Origin: Planctomycetales bacterium
GTDB lineage: Bacteria; Planctomycetota; Planctomycetia; Planctomycetales; Planctomycetaceae
Assembly: GCA_028285345.1 (NCBI GenBank)
Contig: JANQPT010000001.1
Span: forward strand, 18,814 to 82,813
DNA length: 64,000 nt
Direction of reading: 5' to 3'
A program made the translations under genes and the position numbers. The notes beneath the pieces were generated by a model. The model was not told the DNA's origin, did not search any database, and saw nothing but the letters and a program-made list of their open reading frames with translations. Shown piece by piece: positions 46,937-56,633 of the stretch; the first letter of the stretch is position 1; each line of letters starts with the position of its first letter.

Positions 46937-48649
46937 TTAACGCCGAAACGTTACATCAATCAGGTCTTGGAACCGGCTCTGCTGCGACTGGAACGAATTC
47001 TGTTGGGACTCCAATTCGTGCTGCAACTTGTCCAATTCGGACTGCCGTGATTCAATCCGGTTTTGTTCAGCGGTAATCTTGTCCAATGCCTGAGCGAGGG
47101 CGCGTTCGTTCTCCTGAAAGGTCTTGGCCCGTTGCTCCAGAGCTTCGTGCGCCTTTTTCAGTTTTTGCCGCTCCTCTTCAAGCGACTCCCGTTCAACGGA
47201 GTTTCCGGCGACCTGGTTTTGCAATCGCTGCACCTCGGCCTGCAACTGGGCGTTCTCCTCTTGCAAAGCTTGATCCGACTCGCCGGATGAGACGGCGATT
47301 GACGTTAAGCCTTTACCGGCGGCGTCCGAAAGTGCCTGTTGCAGGACGTCCAAGTCAGATTTGAGCGTGGTCTGCTCGAAATCCAGTTGCTGGAGACCTT
47401 GTTGGATCGGCTGCAGCTTCTGCAACAAGTCCGCCGGTGCGCCGCCTGCCGCCTGTCCGCTATTTTCAAGCTCGCGGAGTTGCTGTTGTTTGGCCTTGAG
47501 TTTATCGCGGTGTTTCCGCAGTCGCTTTCTTTGCTCGACAAACTGTTCCTGGCGCGCTTTCAGTTTCGCGCGCTCGCGTTTGAGTCGTCGCTCAACTTGG
47601 CGCAGCTCGGTTTGGCGTGTTTCAAAATCGGCCAGCTCTTCGGCAAAGGCGTTTTGCTCCTCTTCAAACGCTGTACGAAGCGTCTGGAGCTGCTGGCGTT
47701 CCTTGGCCAGCTTCCGCTGTTCCGCATCGTCGCCGCCCCGCGCGCCGGGCGCCTTTTTCAACCGTGCCTCAAACGCTTCACGCTCCGTCTGCAGCTGGAT
47801 CCGCTCTTCGTCCAGCGCAGTCTTGGCGGCCAGTACGCGCTCCAGTTCCCTCTGCAAACGTTCCTGCAGCTCCGAAACAGACGCTCCCCCCGGCTCAGTC
47901 GTGGCGGAACGATTACTCTTCGGCGTAGACGATTTTGCAGCGGCTGACTTGCTCTGCTTGGCCCGAGGATCGGGTTCTTCCTCTTCGATCTCCGATTGCA
48001 GTGCATCGATTCGTTCCAATGCCTGCAACGTGCGATCCGAGGTTGAGCTCGCCGCTGAGCCGGCGCCCGTCGGTTCCGGCTTCCGACGCTCTTTCGGGGG
48101 GTTCAATGAACCGAGTGGGCCGTCTTCCATGGGGTCGACAGTTTCGCCGATTTCGGGAAATTGCCCCAGATCCAGCTCCGCCAGCGTTTCTAAATCGAAC
48201 GCCAGAGCGCGCGTGGCGGTTTCGGTGTCGGGCATGGCCGCGATCATCGATTCGCCGGCGGCCTCGATCGCCGTCCAAATTTCTTCGCCCGACCATTCAG
48301 CGCTTTGAACGGCAAAGGCAATGTTAGCGGCACCCACCGCGGCCAGTGACGCTTTGGCGGCGTGCGTCGCTCCTTCGCCGGCGTCCTCTTCCTCTTGGAC
48401 GACGGCGAATGATTCCTCGGCGTCTCGAAGGGCAGCCGCAGTCTTCTTGACGTCCACCGCGCCGCCCATGGCGAATTCTTCGGCGACACGAATTGCCGTA
48501 TCGATTGCAGCTGTACTTGTCTGCTTGGTTGGGTGGTCTTCGGGCAAAACGTAGAACGACTGGACTCGCCGCGCACAGCGGGAGGCGAATGCCACCAATG
48601 CCCGCAACGGCAATTGTCTCAGCTGTTCTCCATGCGAGAAGTCACCCAT
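46937..48649 (-). CDS. Long coiled-coil protein
   Basis: A 570-residue protein. The first 160 residues look folded and helical (RALVAFASRCARRVQSFYVLP, then Ala/Glu-rich helices), followed by a disordered Pro/Ser/Lys linker (about 190-260) and an almost unbroken coiled coil (about 262-565) with heptads rich in Glu, Gln, Lys and Leu (RLKRERAKLKARQEQFVEQ and similar). No membrane segment or enzymatic motif is seen. A structural or scaffold role in the cytoplasm is inferred. ATG 48649 lies 73 bases after the CheY-like gene on the same strand, so they are probably one operon. Confidence 0.78.
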   Translation of the reverse strand: MGDFSHGEQLRQLPLRALVAFASRCARRVQSFYVLPEDHPTKQTSTAAIDTAIRVAEEFAMGGAVDVKKTAAALRDAEESFAVVQEEEDAGEGATHAAKASLAAVGAANIAFAVQSAEWSGEEIWTAIEAAGESMIAAMPDTETATRALAFDLETLAELDLGQFPEIGETVDPMEDGPLGSLNPPKERRKPEPTGAGSAASSTSDRTLQALERIDALQSEIEEEEPDPRAKQSKSAAAKSSTPKSNRSATTEPGGASVSELQERLQRELERVLAAKTALDEERIQLQTEREAFEARLKKAPGARGGDDAEQRKLAKERQQLQTLRTAFEEEQNAFAEELADFETRQTELRQVERRLKRERAKLKARQEQFVEQRKRLRKHRDKLKAKQQQLRELENSGQAAGGAPADLLQKLQPIQQGLQQLDFEQTTLKSDLDVLQQALSDAAGKGLTSIAVSSGESDQALQEENAQLQAEVQRLQNQVAGNSVERESLEEERQKLKKAHEALEQRAKTFQENERALAQALDKITAEQNRIESRQSELDKLQHELESQQNSFQSQQSRFQDLIDVTFRR

Positions 48650-48722
48650 GATCGTCAATCATCCAGAATCCGTCTGTTGAACGGGCAGCGATCTGATGCC
48701 ACAGCTTCCGTTCACGCGCCGT

Positions 48723-49094
48723 TTATGCCGGAGAGGCAACCCATTTCTCCAACTTTTCCCGCAAGTCATCCGGGGTGAACGGCTTAACGAGATAGTCGGT
48801 CACACCGTTTTGGATCGCCGTGACAACACGCGCACGTTCCGCCTCGGTCGTGATCATGATAAACGGCACGTCCTTGTTCGTTTCCCGCACTTTCTGCAAG
48901 AACGTCAGGCCGTCCATGTTGGGCATGTTCCAGTCGCTCAGGATGACGTCAAACGTGTCACCTTGAAAATGCTTGAGCGCCTGTTGGCCGTCTTCGGCCT
49001 CGGTGATTTCGTCTTCCGACAAACCGAGTTTCAGCAGGCACCGTTTCTGAATGGTGCGCATCGTCCCCGAGTCGTCCGTCAGCAACACTTTCAT
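48723..49094 (-). CDS. CheY-like single-domain response regulator
   Basis: A 123-residue receiver domain with all key residues: acidic pocket D7 and D8, phospho-acceptor D54 (LSDWNMPNMDG), T82/T83 (MITTEAE), and K104 (YLVKPFT). It has no output domain, so it works by protein contact, as CheY does at the flagellar motor. ATG 49094 is chosen over 49109 because AAGGA lies upstream and because the domain begins at KVLLTDD. It precedes the coiled-coil gene in a probable operon. The kinase partner is unknown; the hybrid kinase at 19405 is not nearby. Confidence 0.92.
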   Translation of the reverse strand: MKVLLTDDSGTMRTIQKRCLLKLGLSEDEITEAEDGQQALKHFQGDTFDVILSDWNMPNMDGLTFLQKVRETNKDVPFIMITTEAERARVVTAIQNGVTDYLVKPFTPDDLREKLEKWVASPA

Positions 49095-49463
49095 GATCAA
49101 GTCCTTCACAAGTGCAGATCAAAAATGAGTGTCACCCTATCGGCTTCACACGGACGCGGCCTTCGGATTGTGACCTGTGACACAATCCGATGGCGCGGAT
49201 TCACAATGCCGAGAGAAATCCTATGCATTGAGGGAGTCCGACGGCAAAGTCTTTCGCGCGAGCCGGGAGGGCATCGTCTGACGAAATATAGCTCACGATT
49301 TGCCGAAGGTCCGCGATTTGTGGACAATCCTCTCCTTAGAGGTCCACCTGTAGGGGATATTGCGGTTGGACCGGCCTGTCGAAGAAACTGCGGCCCAAAT
49401 CGTGCGGCCGAGACCCCGGAACTGCAAAAAACCGACTGAATCAGCGATGCATGCTGATCCGAT

Positions 49464-50585
49464 TTAGAGCTCCAGCGGATAACTCGTGAGTCGTTCGACA
49501 CCGGTCTCGGTCACGACGTAATTCTGCTCCAACCGGATGCCGGCACGCAGTTCCGGCCCGTACAAACCCGGTTCCGCGGTAAAGACGTCGCCCTCCTCAA
49601 AGGTGTCGTCCCAGCGGGGATTGAGATGCGGGCCTTCGTGCGGAAATAGTCCGAATCCGTGGCCCAGGTGATGCGGAAACGTGTCCGGCCGATATTCGTC
49701 GAGCATCGTTTGGGCCTGCTGAAACAGTTCCCGCGCGCTCTGCCCCGGGCGTACGGTCTCTTCGACCATCTGCAGCACGTCGACGATCATTTGCCAAGCG
49801 GTCTGTTGTTGGTCACTGACGTCCGACGAGACCCGCATGGAGCGGCAGTTGTCCGCATAGTAGCCGCGGTAGGCTAATCCCAGGTCCAGCACAAACAACT
49901 CGCCGTCTTGAGCTGGGCGGTTTCGCGGCGGTCCGCCGGGCGAATTGCACTGGTAGTCGTTCCCCAAACCGGTCACCGGCTCACCGGCCGTCTCGACTGC
50001 CGCCTGGTGTAGCTGATTGTAGACTTCGATCTCAGTGATTCCGGGTTCAATGATCTCGCGAGCTTTGGCGTACATCGCCTCGGTGCACGCGATCGCGTTG
50101 CGGATCATCCGCAGTTCGTCCGGGTCCTTGCGGCGCCGCAAGGACCAGATTTCCGGCTCGATGTCGAGCGTCTCGGCACCGCTCAGCAGCGACTCTGCGT
50201 GCCGGCATGTGCCAGAGAACTCCAGGCCGATTCGCCCCGTCGCAAAACTGCCGGTTCCCGCATCGCTCAGCAACTGGATGATCGCTAGCCGCTGGTCCTG
50301 ACGGAGGGTGCTGTGCCACTGTGCCTCGAAGGTGAGAATCTCATCGACTGCGGCGAATTCAGGCTCTGCGTTCGGAGCGACCAACAGACAGCGACCATCA
50401 GCGTCGAGACAAATTGCCGCCGAGAGCAGCCGCCGGGGGCGGAATCCGCTGAAGTACTGTACATGTTCGGGCTGGAACAATAGGCAGCGATTAATCTGCA
50501 GGCGCTGCATCACGTCCCGTAGACGCTGTTGTCGTGCTCGGCAGCCCTCTGCAGTGAGCGTGGCTGGCTGGACGGAATTGGACAT
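49464..50585 (-). CDS. M24 family metallopeptidase (Xaa-Pro aminopeptidase-like)
   Basis: A 373-residue peptidase with a creatinase-like N-terminal domain (residues 15-150) and a pita-bread M24 domain. The five metal ligands are present: D234 (VLDLGLAYRG), D245 (YYADNCRSM), H309 (HHLGHGFGL), E338 (TAEPGLY) and E353 (RLEQNYVVTE). Family members cleave X-Pro bonds from peptide N-termini in the cytoplasm; creatinase-like or other M24 hydrolase activity is possible. ATG 50585 is chosen because GAGGAG precedes it; the extension to 50615 has no family text. It stands alone. Confidence 0.92.
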   Translation of the reverse strand: MSNSVQPATLTAEGCRARQQRLRDVMQRLQINRCLLFQPEHVQYFSGFRPRRLLSAAICLDADGRCLLVAPNAEPEFAAVDEILTFEAQWHSTLRQDQRLAIIQLLSDAGTGSFATGRIGLEFSGTCRHAESLLSGAETLDIEPEIWSLRRRKDPDELRMIRNAIACTEAMYAKAREIIEPGITEIEVYNQLHQAAVETAGEPVTGLGNDYQCNSPGGPPRNRPAQDGELFVLDLGLAYRGYYADNCRSMRVSSDVSDQQQTAWQMIVDVLQMVEETVRPGQSARELFQQAQTMLDEYRPDTFPHHLGHGFGLFPHEGPHLNPRWDDTFEEGDVFTAEPGLYGPELRAGIRLEQNYVVTETGVERLTSYPLEL

Positions 50586-50959
50586 CGTTCGACTCCTCGC
50601 TAAGCAGACGGTCATCGTCTCTCCTGGCGGCAGGCTGCCGGACTCGGCACCGCTCTGAAAGGTTGGGAGACGATTTTCGCTCGACCCTTTGTCCGGTCAA
50701 ACTAACCGATTGCAGTGCAGTGAACAATCAGGTGAGATTCGTATTGACGAAATGCGCTGTTTTCCGGACTATTCCAGCCTCTCACTCCGCTTCTCTCATC
50801 CTCTGATCTTAAATTGTCATCGATGTCGAGATTGAGCCGGTCCTCCCGTTCGACTCGTCGTTGGTCGTCTCACGTCCAATATCCGGACGCCCTCCGCCAA
50901 TCTCAAAACTCATCATCAGACCGTTTCGAACTTCACCACGTTTTCAGCGCAGATGACAT
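50586..50959. other. Divergent intergenic stretch
   Basis: 374 bases between the leftward peptidase gene and the rightward lipoprotein gene. No coding frame, tRNA or clear repeat is supported. Promoters for both neighbours should lie here, but none can be placed with confidence. Confidence 0.4.
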
Positions 50960-51214
50960 ATGAACCGCTCACTCATCGGGTTGTTGTTGCTGTCCACGTT
51001 GACAGGATCAGGCTGCTTAACCTTCGGTGGCAGAACAACCTACGTTCAGCCTGAGAGTCCGGAGGTGATCAGCCGGCTGGATGCGATGGAGTCGCGACTT
51101 GCGAATATCGAACGCCGGCAGCAGCCGAGCCTGACCGAGATTCCTCAAGAGCAATCCGTTCTGGGTGCGCAAGAGATGGTACCCGTTCCGCACGAAGGAC
51201 TTAGCGCCCCTTAG
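50960..51214 (+). CDS. Small probable lipoprotein
   Basis: An 84-residue product. A short charged start and hydrophobic core (residues 5-14) lead to GSGC ending at Cys19, a slightly unusual lipobox with Gly at -3. The mature part has a short coiled-coil-like segment (ISRLDAMESRLANIERRQQ) and a Pro/Glu-rich end. This is the pattern of small trimeric or envelope-tethered lipoproteins, with no family recognised. It precedes the SGNH-like gene by 95 bases on the same strand. Confidence 0.6.
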   Translation: MNRSLIGLLLLSTLTGSGCLTFGGRTTYVQPESPEVISRLDAMESRLANIERRQQPSLTEIPQEQSVLGAQEMVPVPHEGLSAP

Positions 51215-51309
51215 AGCCGACTTGCCTCCGGTGCGGAATGTCAAGTACACTCCGCCGCCCTCATCGGTGGGGGCGACGATGCTGCCGCCTTCAGCGACTC
51301 ACAAACCCG

Positions 51310-52545
51310 ATGATTCGTACTTCGCTGGCCCGTCTGCGACATCCCGTTTACGCGGTGTTGATCCTGCTACTCCTCGGAGTGTTGGGTGAGATCGCGCTGC
51401 GTATTATTGACTCCTATACTGGGCAATTCACGCGAGCGGATGTCTACGATCAGGGGCTGTTGTGCAAATCGTGGGTCACCCATCACGCGCTGAAACCGAT
51501 GGAGACCCATTTCCGCAACGTCTCCGAATCGCAACCTCCCGTTGAACTGCGAATCAATAGTTTCGGGATCCGCCACAAGGAAGTCACGGTTCCCAAACCT
51601 CCCGGAGTCTATCGCATCATATGTTTAGGCGATGAGCGGACGCTGGCACCGGACCTGCCGCTTGAGCAAACGTTTTCGTCTCAACTCCAATGGCAGCTCG
51701 AGAACTCGACGCGGCAGCAACTTGAGGTGATCAATGCCGGCGTGCCCGGTTATTGCCCGCTGCTGAGTCTGCTGCAGGTGAAGCACCAACTGTCGGCTCT
51801 CCAACCTGATTTGCTGGTGTTGAACTTTGAGATGTCCGATATCGCTGACGACTACCGCTATCGCCGACTGACGGCGATGTCGCCGCACGGGCTCCCGTTA
51901 TCGTGTACGAATCCTGAGTTACTCCCGTCGCCGGAGAGCGGGGCGTCACGCGACTGCGAGTTGCTGCTGTTGCTGCAATGGGGCAAACAGTCCGCAACCG
52001 GGATGTGGGCGGCCAATATCAAGTCCGAAGATTCCGGCGGAATCGGAACTCCCGCCGGCCGTTATGCGTGGCTGAACAACAGGCCACCGGATTGGTCGGC
52101 GCACATTCTGCATGCACTTGAGCCGTTGCAGCAATTGAAACAGCTCGCCCGAGGATTGTATTGTGACCTGCTGGTGGCGACCGGTCCGGTCCCCTGGCAG
52201 ATCTCCGCGACAGCCAGCTGTGCGGGGAACTACCGCGATGAAATTGGAGTCCCTCCCGGCACGCACTGCCCGAGCCGGCTTCCATTTGAGATTCTCGCCC
52301 GTTATTGCCGCGAGCAGAGAATTGCGTTTCGCGATACGTCGCCCGCATTTCTGGAGGTTCAGGATCCGGATCGGCTTTTTCAACCGAGCTCGCTGGGCTA
52401 CTCAAGCGCCGGCCACGAACTGTACGCACGCGAGCTGGCGACCGCGATTGCACGAAATGCCGCCGGCATTTGGGACGAGAGCTACACGCCTCGCGCAGAA
52501 CGGTCGACCACGACCCCACGCGACGGTGCGGAGCAGCAGCGGTGA
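51310..52545 (+). CDS. SGNH/GDSL-fold protein with altered catalytic residues
   Basis: A 411-residue protein with an N-terminal anchor (about 13-28). The SGNH fold is visible: block I as ICLGDERTLAP (106-113), block II NAGVPGY (142-148), block III NFEMSDIADD (172-181), and block V GYSSAGHELYA (363-373). The nucleophile Ser of GDS is replaced by Glu109 and the block III Asn by Ser176, while His369 remains. The family are esterases or O-acetyl transfer enzymes; this copy is probably inactive or works differently. ATG 51310 gives the membrane anchor; the upstream frame to 51238 is not conserved. It follows the small lipoprotein gene. Confidence 0.8.
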   Translation: MIRTSLARLRHPVYAVLILLLLGVLGEIALRIIDSYTGQFTRADVYDQGLLCKSWVTHHALKPMETHFRNVSESQPPVELRINSFGIRHKEVTVPKPPGVYRIICLGDERTLAPDLPLEQTFSSQLQWQLENSTRQQLEVINAGVPGYCPLLSLLQVKHQLSALQPDLLVLNFEMSDIADDYRYRRLTAMSPHGLPLSCTNPELLPSPESGASRDCELLLLLQWGKQSATGMWAANIKSEDSGGIGTPAGRYAWLNNRPPDWSAHILHALEPLQQLKQLARGLYCDLLVATGPVPWQISATASCAGNYRDEIGVPPGTHCPSRLPFEILARYCREQRIAFRDTSPAFLEVQDPDRLFQPSSLGYSSAGHELYARELATAIARNAAGIWDESYTPRAERSTTTPRDGAEQQR

Positions 52546-52564
52546 GTACGCCGCGGCAAAGGGC

Positions 52565-52588
52565 AAAAACCCCCGGCTCCGCCGGGGG
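52565..52588 (-). terminator. Rho-independent terminator of the zinc-ribbon membrane protein gene
   Basis: CCCCCGGC (52570-52577) and GCCGGGGG (52581-52588) form an eight-base stem with a three-base loop. On the - strand it is followed by TTTTT (52569-52565), 29 bases after the stop of the gene ending at 52617. On the + strand no T-run follows, although the stem also lies just after the SGNH-like gene. Confidence 0.85.
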
Positions 52589-52616
52589 CGACACCTACTG
52601 CTACGATACCGCAAGC

Positions 52617-53696
52617 TTACTTGGCGTCCGCCAAACGTTCCTTGAAGAGGGGCTTCTTCAAGATGTTTTTCTTGGACAGACTGACGCCCGTCACGCGGCA
52701 CATCAAAAAGGGCTCCAGCCACTGAGCACTGACTTTGGCCTTCACAAACGGCCGGTCGCGTTTGAGTGATTTCATCCGCTTCGCCAGGGCTTTCCGCTCT
52801 TCGTCGGGAATTCCTTCGAAGACGGTGCCGACGTACTGTAACTTGCCTTTGATGAGCGCCGCCAACACCAATCCGGTGAATTCGTCAGCCGTGTTGCCGG
52901 TATAGCCGACGATCAGGCAGTCCAACTGGACCTGCTGTTCCTCGTCCTCGTCCGCATCGGCGGTCGGATCCTCTTCCCCGGCAAAGGAGTTGATCGCATC
53001 CTCCAGAGACTCTTCGCCGTCTCCGTCGTTCTCCTTGGCCTTCTTGACGATTTCCTGGATGAGATTCGGCTGCGCCTGCTCTTCAAAGCCCCAGTCCTCG
53101 AACATGGCGTTGTAATTGATGCCGCCGATGACCAACACAGCCAGCAGCATGGCGGTCAAGCCCCACACGGCCATCCCCAGCCGAGGGAAGCTCTTGGGCA
53201 GCAGCCGGTTCGATGGACCCCAGATTGCGAACGGCTTTGTAATGAGGTCAACCGGACTGAAATCGGCTGATTTGGTCACCGCATACAGAAACGCCCAAGC
53301 CTGCCCCACGGCGAAGACACAGAAGCCAATAAAAAGCTGAGTCAAGGCCCAGCGAGGTCGCGCACCGGTATTGATTGATGTGGTCATCCTGGCGAAGATG
53401 CTCAACACGATCAGCCCCACTTCGCCGAATCCGAGGATCCACGCCCACATGGGAACAACTTCCCACCACTCAAGCGGCTTTTCCTCCTGCATTTCTTCTT
53501 CCGGAGGATCGACTTCGACGCAGGTGTTCAGCTGCGGATACCATCCACACCGCGGACACCAAGAGGAATGGCCCCAATCGGCCGTTGAACCACAATTGGT
53601 GCAGCCATCACCGCTTGCTCCCGCCGCCTGATTCTCGTGGGATAACGTGGCAACGGAGTCGGAATTGGCAGTTTCCGGGGTCTGATCTGCAGACAT
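52617..53696 (-). CDS. Zinc-ribbon membrane protein of unknown function
   Basis: A 359-residue protein. Four cysteines (C32, C35, C47, C50) form a zinc ribbon near the N-terminus. Three hydrophobic segments (about 83-104, 118-141 and 172-192) place the middle in the membrane. An acidic, disordered stretch (about 220-250) separates them from a C-terminal soluble domain (about 255-359) with no recognised family (QLDCLIVGYTGNTADEFTG, PFVKAKVSAQWLEP). ATG 53696 follows GAGG. A clear terminator lies downstream. No function can be assigned. Confidence 0.78.
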   Translation of the reverse strand: MSADQTPETANSDSVATLSHENQAAGASGDGCTNCGSTADWGHSSWCPRCGWYPQLNTCVEVDPPEEEMQEEKPLEWWEVVPMWAWILGFGEVGLIVLSIFARMTTSINTGARPRWALTQLFIGFCVFAVGQAWAFLYAVTKSADFSPVDLITKPFAIWGPSNRLLPKSFPRLGMAVWGLTAMLLAVLVIGGINYNAMFEDWGFEEQAQPNLIQEIVKKAKENDGDGEESLEDAINSFAGEEDPTADADEDEEQQVQLDCLIVGYTGNTADEFTGLVLAALIKGKLQYVGTVFEGIPDEERKALAKRMKSLKRDRPFVKAKVSAQWLEPFLMCRVTGVSLSKKNILKKPLFKERLADAK

Positions 53697-53923
53697 GTCG
53701 GGGCCTCAATGCAGGGCTGGGAAGAGTGGACGAACGCCGCATCGGAGCGGCACCTGGAGAAACTCTTGCCAATCCTAGTTCGAGACCCGCAGTGTCGAGG
53801 TTATTCGGCAGAAAGTTTACCGAATTTGCAGCTTCGATTTTCTCGGCCGAGAACACTGAGGCGATTGCGAGGAATCGGACGCCGATTCCGATTTGTCGCA
53901 ACAGGCAGATCGTAGCGGATTGA

Positions 53924-55066
53924 TCAGGCGCCCGAGGCGGCCAGCACCGGTTCGCCGATCCGCCACTGCGCACCGTCGCGGAGCACACGGCGATAGAGCG
54001 TATCCCGTTCGACGGGAATTCGACCTGCTTCGGTGATCAACCGCGTCAATTCGCCGACCGTCATGCCTTCCGGGGTTTTGGCGCCGGCGTCGTGATAAAT
54101 GATCTCGTGTACGACGGTCCCGTCCAAATCGTCGGCACCGTAGCTGAGCGCCAACTGCGCCGTCGATTGGCCCAGCATGATCCAATAGGCTTTGATGTGG
54201 TCGAAGTTGTCCAACATGATGCGCGAGAGAGCCATCACCTTCAGGTCGGTCAGCCCGCTCGGCTTTCTGATATGGTCCAAACCGGTGTTTTCCGGGTGAA
54301 ACGCCAGAGGAATGAACGTCTGAAAGCCGCCGGTTTCATCCTGCAATTCGCGCAGCTTGCACAAGTGGTGGACGCGATGCTCGTCCTGTTCAATGTGGCC
54401 GTACAGCATCGTGGCGTTGGTCCGCAGTCCCAACTGATGTGCCTGGCGATGAATCTCGATCCAGTTTTCCGCGTCGGACTTGTGTTCGCAGATTTTGTCG
54501 CGAACGTCGGGGTGAAAAATCTCGGCTCCGCCGCCGGGCATGCTGCCCAGCCCCGCGTCGACCAGTTGTTCCAACACCCTGCGAATCGGTTTTTTCGTTT
54601 TGAAGCAGAACCAATTGATTTCGACGGCCGTCCAGGCTTTGATGTGGATATCGGGGCAGGCATCGCGGATGACACGAACGATGTTCAGATACCAGTCAAA
54701 ATCCTTTTGGTGGTGCAGTCCGCCCACGACATGGATTTCCGTCGCCCCCGCTGCCCGCGCCTCGGCGACGCGATTTCGGATCATGTCGTCGGTAAATTCG
54801 TAGGCCTTGTCGGCATGAAGATCAGACCGAAACGCGCAAAACGTGCATCGGTACACACAAACATTCGTCGGATTCAAATGGATGTTGGTGTTGTAATATG
54901 CGAAATCGCCGTTTTTGCGTTCGCGGATTACGTTGGCCAAGCGACCCAACGTCTGCACGTCGACCTGCTCCGCCAAAAACAGCCCTTCATCGTACGTAAC
55001 CCGCTCCCCCGCATTGATCTTGGATTCGATCTGGGTGAGCCGCTGGTCGCAAGTCGCTGAAGACAT
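53924..55066 (-). CDS. mqnE: Aminofutalosine synthase (radical SAM)
   Basis: A 380-residue radical SAM enzyme. The 4Fe-4S cysteines are C70, C74 and C77 (NPTNVCVYRCTFCAF). NTNIHLNPTN, IHVVGGLHHQKDFDWYL, MPGGGAEIFHPDVRDKIC, TNATMLYGHIE and the C-terminal DLDGTVVHEIIYHDAG text match MqnE rather than MqnC. It joins 3-(1-carboxyvinyloxy)benzoate and S-adenosylmethionine to aminofutalosine in the futalosine menaquinone pathway, so the organism probably makes menaquinone this way. It lies 118 bases after hemY on the same strand and may belong to the same transcript. No other mqn genes are in the window. Confidence 0.93.
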   Translation of the reverse strand: MSSATCDQRLTQIESKINAGERVTYDEGLFLAEQVDVQTLGRLANVIRERKNGDFAYYNTNIHLNPTNVCVYRCTFCAFRSDLHADKAYEFTDDMIRNRVAEARAAGATEIHVVGGLHHQKDFDWYLNIVRVIRDACPDIHIKAWTAVEINWFCFKTKKPIRRVLEQLVDAGLGSMPGGGAEIFHPDVRDKICEHKSDAENWIEIHRQAHQLGLRTNATMLYGHIEQDEHRVHHLCKLRELQDETGGFQTFIPLAFHPENTGLDHIRKPSGLTDLKVMALSRIMLDNFDHIKAYWIMLGQSTAQLALSYGADDLDGTVVHEIIYHDAGAKTPEGMTVGELTRLITEAGRIPVERDTLYRRVLRDGAQWRIGEPVLAASGA

Positions 55067-55184
55067 CGTCGTGTTGCTTTTTCGTTGGAACAGGGAGAAA
55101 GGGCCGTCCGCTCCCGTAATTATCCGTAATCCTGAGCGCCGATTAACAGTGACTCACTTCATTATAAGCTCGAAGGCCGGTTTG

Positions 55185-56633
55185 TCACGCCTCGCAGAGA
55201 CGGGCGATGACGCGTTCGGCCGCCTGCTCACCGCTGTGAACGCAGTCGGGGATTCCAACACCGTGATAGGCGTTGCCGGCAACCTCCAACGTTGGGATTT
55301 CGGCTGCAGCGGCTTCAATTCGGGCAACTCGTTGCAGATGACCGACGTGATACTGCGGCATCGCCCGTTCGTAGCGGGTGATGCGGGAGAACTGCGGCGC
55401 GCCGCCGACTCCGAGAACTTCCGACAATTCCCGTCGCACCAGAGCGAGCAGATCTTGATCGTCCAGCTCTAATAACTCCGGCTGCATCGCCCCCCCAACA
55501 AACGTCCGTAATTGCGCACACCCCTCGGGGGCACGATCGGGGAATTTTCGACTGGTGAATGAGACCGCTAATATCTTGCGGTTCTCCACAGCCGGAATGA
55601 CCAGTCCAAAGGCGTCCAACGGGTGGGAGATGTCGGCGAGCTGATGTCCCGTGACAACAACGGCACTGGATGCGTATTCGATCGAATTCAATTCAGCGGC
55701 CAATTGCGGTGAGGTTGAGGAGACGAGATCCGCAACGCGAAAGGCGGGCAGGGCGGCGATGACGGCGTCGAACGTCTCGGTGCCGGCTGCTTCCATTTCA
55801 AGTTTGGCCGTCTGCGACGCCTGAGCTGCGACAATTCGAGCGACGCGCGTCTGCGTGCGAATCCGGCATCGTGCGACAGACGCAGTCAGCGCGTCGATCA
55901 ACTCTGAAATGCCGAGTTTCAAGGTCGCAAACAGTCCATATCGGGCGCCGCTGCCGCTTGCCGCGTCAGACCGTTTCTCCGCCGCCGCGGCGCGGGATGC
56001 GCGGATTAAGCTGCGGTGGTTCGCTTCCATCTCGAGGAAACGCGGCATCGTGGCCCGCAAGCTGAGTTTTTCGGGATCGGACGTGTAAATGCCACCCACT
56101 AGCGGCTGCACGATCCGCTCCAGCACTTCGCGTCCCAGACGACGTCTGACGAAGTGCGACAGGCTCTCATCTTCGTCCGCGTTTCGTCGCGGCAGAAAAT
56201 ACTCGCACCCCAGACGCAGCTTACCCCAAACACTAAGTAGCGGCGATTTGAGCACCGGTCCGATTTTTGCCGGGGCAAGCAGCATGAAGCCTTCAGGCAC
56301 CGGCGTGGGCTGCCCGCGAAACAACACCAATGATCGGCGGAATCGGGCGTCGGTGGAAATCAGCCGATCCGCCAGACCGAGCCGCTCCACAAGGTCGACC
56401 GCCCACGGCTTGTCGGTGATGAACGAATCCGCGCCGGTTTCAACGCGGTAGCCGTCAATCTCCAGGGTCCCCATCACGCCCCCCAGTCGTTCGCCGGATT
56501 CGAAAAGCGTGATCTCAACCGGACGCGGAAGCTGATCCTGCAATTCCAGCAAACGATGCGCAGCGGACAGCCCGGTGATCCCGCCGCCGATGACGGCCAC
56601 GCGAAGGCTCCTCGAGTCGGCGCTCGACATCAT
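55185..56633 (-). CDS. hemY: Protoporphyrinogen oxidase (HemY type)
   Basis: A 482-residue FAD enzyme that oxidises protoporphyrinogen or coproporphyrinogen to the porphyrin. The N-terminal Rossmann motif [17 protein letters not shown], the [13 protein letters not shown] segment and the C-terminal [22 protein letters not shown] block are typical. [13 protein letters not shown] and [22 protein letters not shown] also match. ATG 56633 or the adjacent ATG 56630 may be the start; both overlap the TGA of hemE (ATGATG), so translation is coupled. The enzyme acts on the membrane or in the cytoplasm. It could be a coproporphyrinogen oxidase of the Gram-positive-type pathway; sequence alone does not separate these. 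Confidence 0.92.
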   Translation of the reverse strand: MMSSADSRSLRVAVIGGGITGLSAAHRLLELQDQLPRPVEITLFESGERLGGVMGTLEIDGYRVETGADSFITDKPWAVDLVERLGLADRLISTDARFRRSLVLFRGQPTPVPEGFMLLAPAKIGPVLKSPLLSVWGKLRLGCEYFLPRRNADEDESLSHFVRRRLGREVLERIVQPLVGGIYTSDPEKLSLRATMPRFLEMEANHRSLIRASRAAAAEKRSDAASGSGARYGLFATLKLGISELIDALTASVARCRIRTQTRVARIVAAQASQTAKLEMEAAGTETFDAVIAALPAFRVADLVSSTSPQLAAELNSIEYASSAVVVTGHQLADISHPLDAFGLVIPAVENRKILAVSFTSRKFPDRAPEGCAQLRTFVGGAMQPELLELDDQDLLALVRRELSEVLGVGGAPQFSRITRYERAMPQYHVGHLQRVARIEAAAAEIPTLEVAGNAYHGVGIPDCVHSGEQAAERVIARLCEA

